A stretch of DNA of 64,000 bases, from NCBI RefSeq assembly GCF_051622035.1, contig NC_135362.1:15847501-15911500 (forward strand), in the 5' to 3' direction. The DNA comes from Arctopsyche grandis. Lineage: Eukaryota; Arthropoda; Insecta; Trichoptera; Hydropsychidae. Below the pieces are notes generated by a model, which saw only the letters and a program-made list of their open reading frames with translations, was not told the DNA's origin and searched no databases. The position numbers were made by a program, and so were the translations under genes. Shown one piece after another: positions 61,096 through 64,000 of this stretch (position 1 is its first letter; every line of letters begins with the position of its first letter).

Positions 61096-64000
61096 AATAA
61101 ATACTTATATGCAATACGAAAAAAATAATAAATACATTTTTGTCTGAAGAACATCGTCAATTTCTGAAGAGATACTTTACCAGCAAAAATAATTTCAACT
61201 GTATTTCAGTCGAGATGTAAAAAAACATTATCAAGTGAATATATCAACTATTTCAGAAGTGACATGTAAACTGAAAAGTGACAAGAACCACTGCTCTGGA
61301 ATATTCATTTCACACCCTGCAATAATAGATACTAGTTGAATATAAATTTTAATTTTATAGTCAAAATAACAAAAATCTCCCTTCGAGAGAGTAAGTAATC
61401 GTATGTAGTAACATCAAAGTAGAAAAGAAATTGTACATCTCATTGCGAAAAATCTCTACGTACCGAGACCATAAGTTTACGTCGTGGGTAAGTCTGCCGG
61501 TGTTCAATCATAATTAAAAAGGCTTACAATTAAAAAATAACTAAGATTATGCACAAAAATAGCGATTCGCTTTTACCGACTACGAAGGTCGTGCACGACA
61601 TATACAAACGTAAAAACACACACACTTGAAAGAATAACGTAACGCTTACATGAATAGAAATCATTTAGCACGCGGTCATAACCTGAGCACACGCGTAGCG
61701 TAATGACACCGAAACGTAATAAAAGGGTAACCGAAAATAAAACCAAAGAAACAGCCTAATATGCGGACATAATTCATGTTTAAATATACCGTGGGCGTTA
61801 TAGGGTCAAAGACGTACGAACATATTTAATCTGACCAAGCAAGGGCACAACAGCAATTGTGAAAATATCTACGAAATTACATGCATTGATGTGTGTATGA
61901 TTCCTTTTTTTTCATTTTAAAATCTACACTACATATGTGTTTCCAAATTTGAGTTATTCTAACGATTGCGCTGTTAATTGCAGTGCACATGTGTTGATCG
62001 TACATTTCAGTAGTCTCGACGTGTAAAAAAATTGCACAAATCCGTTCGAGTGAGACCTTGATATTACTGTGTATATGTATAATAGAATAATCCACACGAA
62101 TTGACTTCTGTTTTATCTGGCGCAAAATCTATACGTTCGGGCTAAATTTTTATGACAGGGGTCAAAATGTGTACGACTACTACTACATATGGAGCGTTCG
62201 AATGTTTCATTGGAAACGGTAGACTTCCTGGTCAAGTGGGCGTAATTACCAATGTCTACGATTGTGTGTTTGAAAAAAATGTACAGTAAAGTGTAAGAAT
62301 CATTAAGGATTGAAAAATAGGTTTGGAATTAAATGATCATTTGCTTGCGGAAAAACTAGAATCCTTGTACGAGCATTGTCAAAGTAGTGTTGTATTATGT
62401 ATAACAAAGAAAACAACGAGCACGAGTGTTCGTATGTGTTTTTCAAATACAAAATGTGTGACGTAGTACCTTGGGTAATGTTAATTAACAAGTTGTGAAG
62501 AAATGTGTTGTTTCCATGCTACGTTACTCGCATGAAAATTTCAATGACAAAAATTGCGCATATTCAATTCATTCTCATATATTGTATTTATCAAATGTTC
62601 AACCGCGTACACACAAAAAACGAATTTCAATTTGCAGTAACTGCAGTGTTTCTGGAATTCAATATTTATAATTTTGTCTAGTCACAATATAACTACACAA
62701 AAAGTTGAAGACAGAGAAGTATGTGACACGCGTTTTTTACTCTTATCTATGTACGTAGTAACAATAGATGAAATTTTGTTTTTTACATAGTTTCGCAAAT
62801 GTAATAGAACGCTGGGAGGCCAAATCTGTACCGTCGCGTATCTTCGCATACTTGGATTTTTTTCGATGATATTTTATCCGTGTATGTTGACGAAATGTGG
62901 GAAAAACTTTTCCAAATAGTACAATCGTACGAATTAATAATGACATGAAGATCACCTCTCACAGCTGCGCCCCGTGCCGCACTTATGAATGTGTTCTTAC
63001 CGTAAGAACTTCTAACTCTCAGATAAAGTTGTTTATTGCACGTGTATATGTGTATAAGTGTATACAAAAAACTATTGTATACGACAAGTGGTCAAATTAC
63101 ATTGCAGTTAAAAAAGCCTCAAATTTAGTGGGATCGCTTCACTAAAAAAAAAAATCATCCATGTGAAGTCATCGTACGTCATTTCGGTTGGATAAATCTA
63201 ACTGTAGTATTGTTTCTATGCAGATACGATATATCTTTTTGTCGACATTCATACATACGTGTTTAATGTTAATGATAACTTTTTTCGACAAGCGTTTCCT
63301 CCGCGACTTGAGATTGCATGCCAAGTTTGGTGGCTTGGTGATCAATCGTAAAGATTTATTGATTGCTAAGCTGGATAAACATTCTAAAAGCATATTGAAA
63401 ATGGGCTAAATATAACACCGAAAACAGTAATTATATTGAAAAATATGCTACATACGTTGAGCAACGTTCGAAAGTATAACTTATTGCAGTCTTGCGCTTC
63501 ATGCATACGAACCCGACGACAAAAGATGATACGACTTGACTCAAATCGCATTATAATCTCGAAGCGAAAATTAGAAAGCACGAACTTTTATCTGAAATGT
63601 CACCGAAGGATCGTCCGCTATAAATATCACAAGTGTACGTTTCGAAGATGCTTAAAATGTCATCTGTAATAAACGTGTGCGTTAAACGCCCCATACTGCA
63701 AAAGCCTCGCAATAACTATAAAGAGTTAAATGTGAAGGTAAAATTGGTGTGTAGGATTCGACGGGTCTGAAAGATACTTCTTTATACTCAAAAGTTGAGT
63801 CATCGCATGCAATGTCGAAAATAATAATTTCATACCGAGTGTATATATAGGAACTGTCATAATGACATTTCGGTAATAATCGATCTGTCGCAACCGTATC
63901 ACGATTTTTTACCGATAGCAAAAGGAATGTGTTGCATTCCGCAAACAAACTGTTGAAAAATTCGACAAAAGGCGCAATTCTACTATGTATGTAGACTCGT
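61096..64000. other. No gene seen
   Basis: AT-rich; overlapping frames on both strands at 62743-63948 lack domains. Only the 62735-62800 repeat was recognised. NAA15 N-terminal exons were looked for here and not found. Confidence 0.5.
62735..62800 (+). repeat. Partial copy of the 2.9 kb repeat
   Basis: TTATCTATGTACGTAGTAAC and AATAGATGAAATTTTGT match 2858-2895. Confidence 0.55.

Noticed and set aside
62743-63948. Cluster of overlapping 65-94-codon frames on both strands
   Set aside because: Frames overlap on opposite strands, have no domains and no consistent codon bias; chance in stop-poor sequence.

Overview
This is an AT-rich eukaryotic window, almost certainly from an insect or another arthropod. 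The evidence is split genes with short GT-AG introns, an arthropod-type Inr+DPE core promoter, tRNA-derived SINEs, RTE, Jockey and CR1/L2-like LINE debris, and mariner, hAT, piggyBac-like and Helitron traces. I cannot place it to order. There is no sign of operons, CRISPR, rRNA or canonical tRNA genes, and most small open reading frames look like chance.

Three conserved genes can be assembled from exons with matching phases. (1) RIBC2/RIB43A-like, + strand, 29017-33730: eight exons, 380 aa, a protofilament-ribbon protein of cilia and flagella. (2) dCMP deaminase (DCTD), + strand, 36520-38528: five exons, 200 aa, with intact zinc-site motifs. (3) The C-terminal third of NAA15 (NatA auxiliary subunit), - strand, 41761-44434: five exons, 287 aa. 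Its N-terminal TPR part is not recognisable in the 19.6 kb to the right. A fourth locus is the promoter, 5'UTR and first coding exon (25525-25759, - strand) of what looks like a class-V-aminotransferase-like protein; the rest of that gene was not found and must lie across a long intron to the left. A possible small first exon on the - strand (53771-53847) is listed with low confidence.

Layout: 1-25.5 kb is gene-poor and repeat-rich, with decayed hAT elements, SINEs, Helitron ends, a 5'-truncated RTE retrotransposon at 18.8-20.1 kb and a ~520-bp duplicated repeat. 25.5-27.2 kb holds the promoter/first exon followed by three hairpin-type MITEs in a row. 29-44.4 kb is the gene cluster, whose introns and spacers carry nested transposons: a mariner split by a hAT in RIBC2 intron 6, a hAT with a perfect 8-bp target duplication carrying a TTAA element, a second TTAA element in DCTD intron 1, and a Jockey fragment split by a MITE in an NAA15 intron. 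44.4-64 kb is again non-coding and repeat-rich. The three genes are unrelated in function (cilia, nucleotide metabolism, N-terminal acetylation), so I see no functional cluster.

I did not find a new biochemical system. The least ordinary material is the short non-autonomous transposons: a 102-bp element present twice with perfect 8-bp target duplications, a set of hairpin elements that share a terminal word but have different interiors built of degenerate ~15-20-bp phrases, and a SINE family whose central domain is much better conserved than its tRNA heads.
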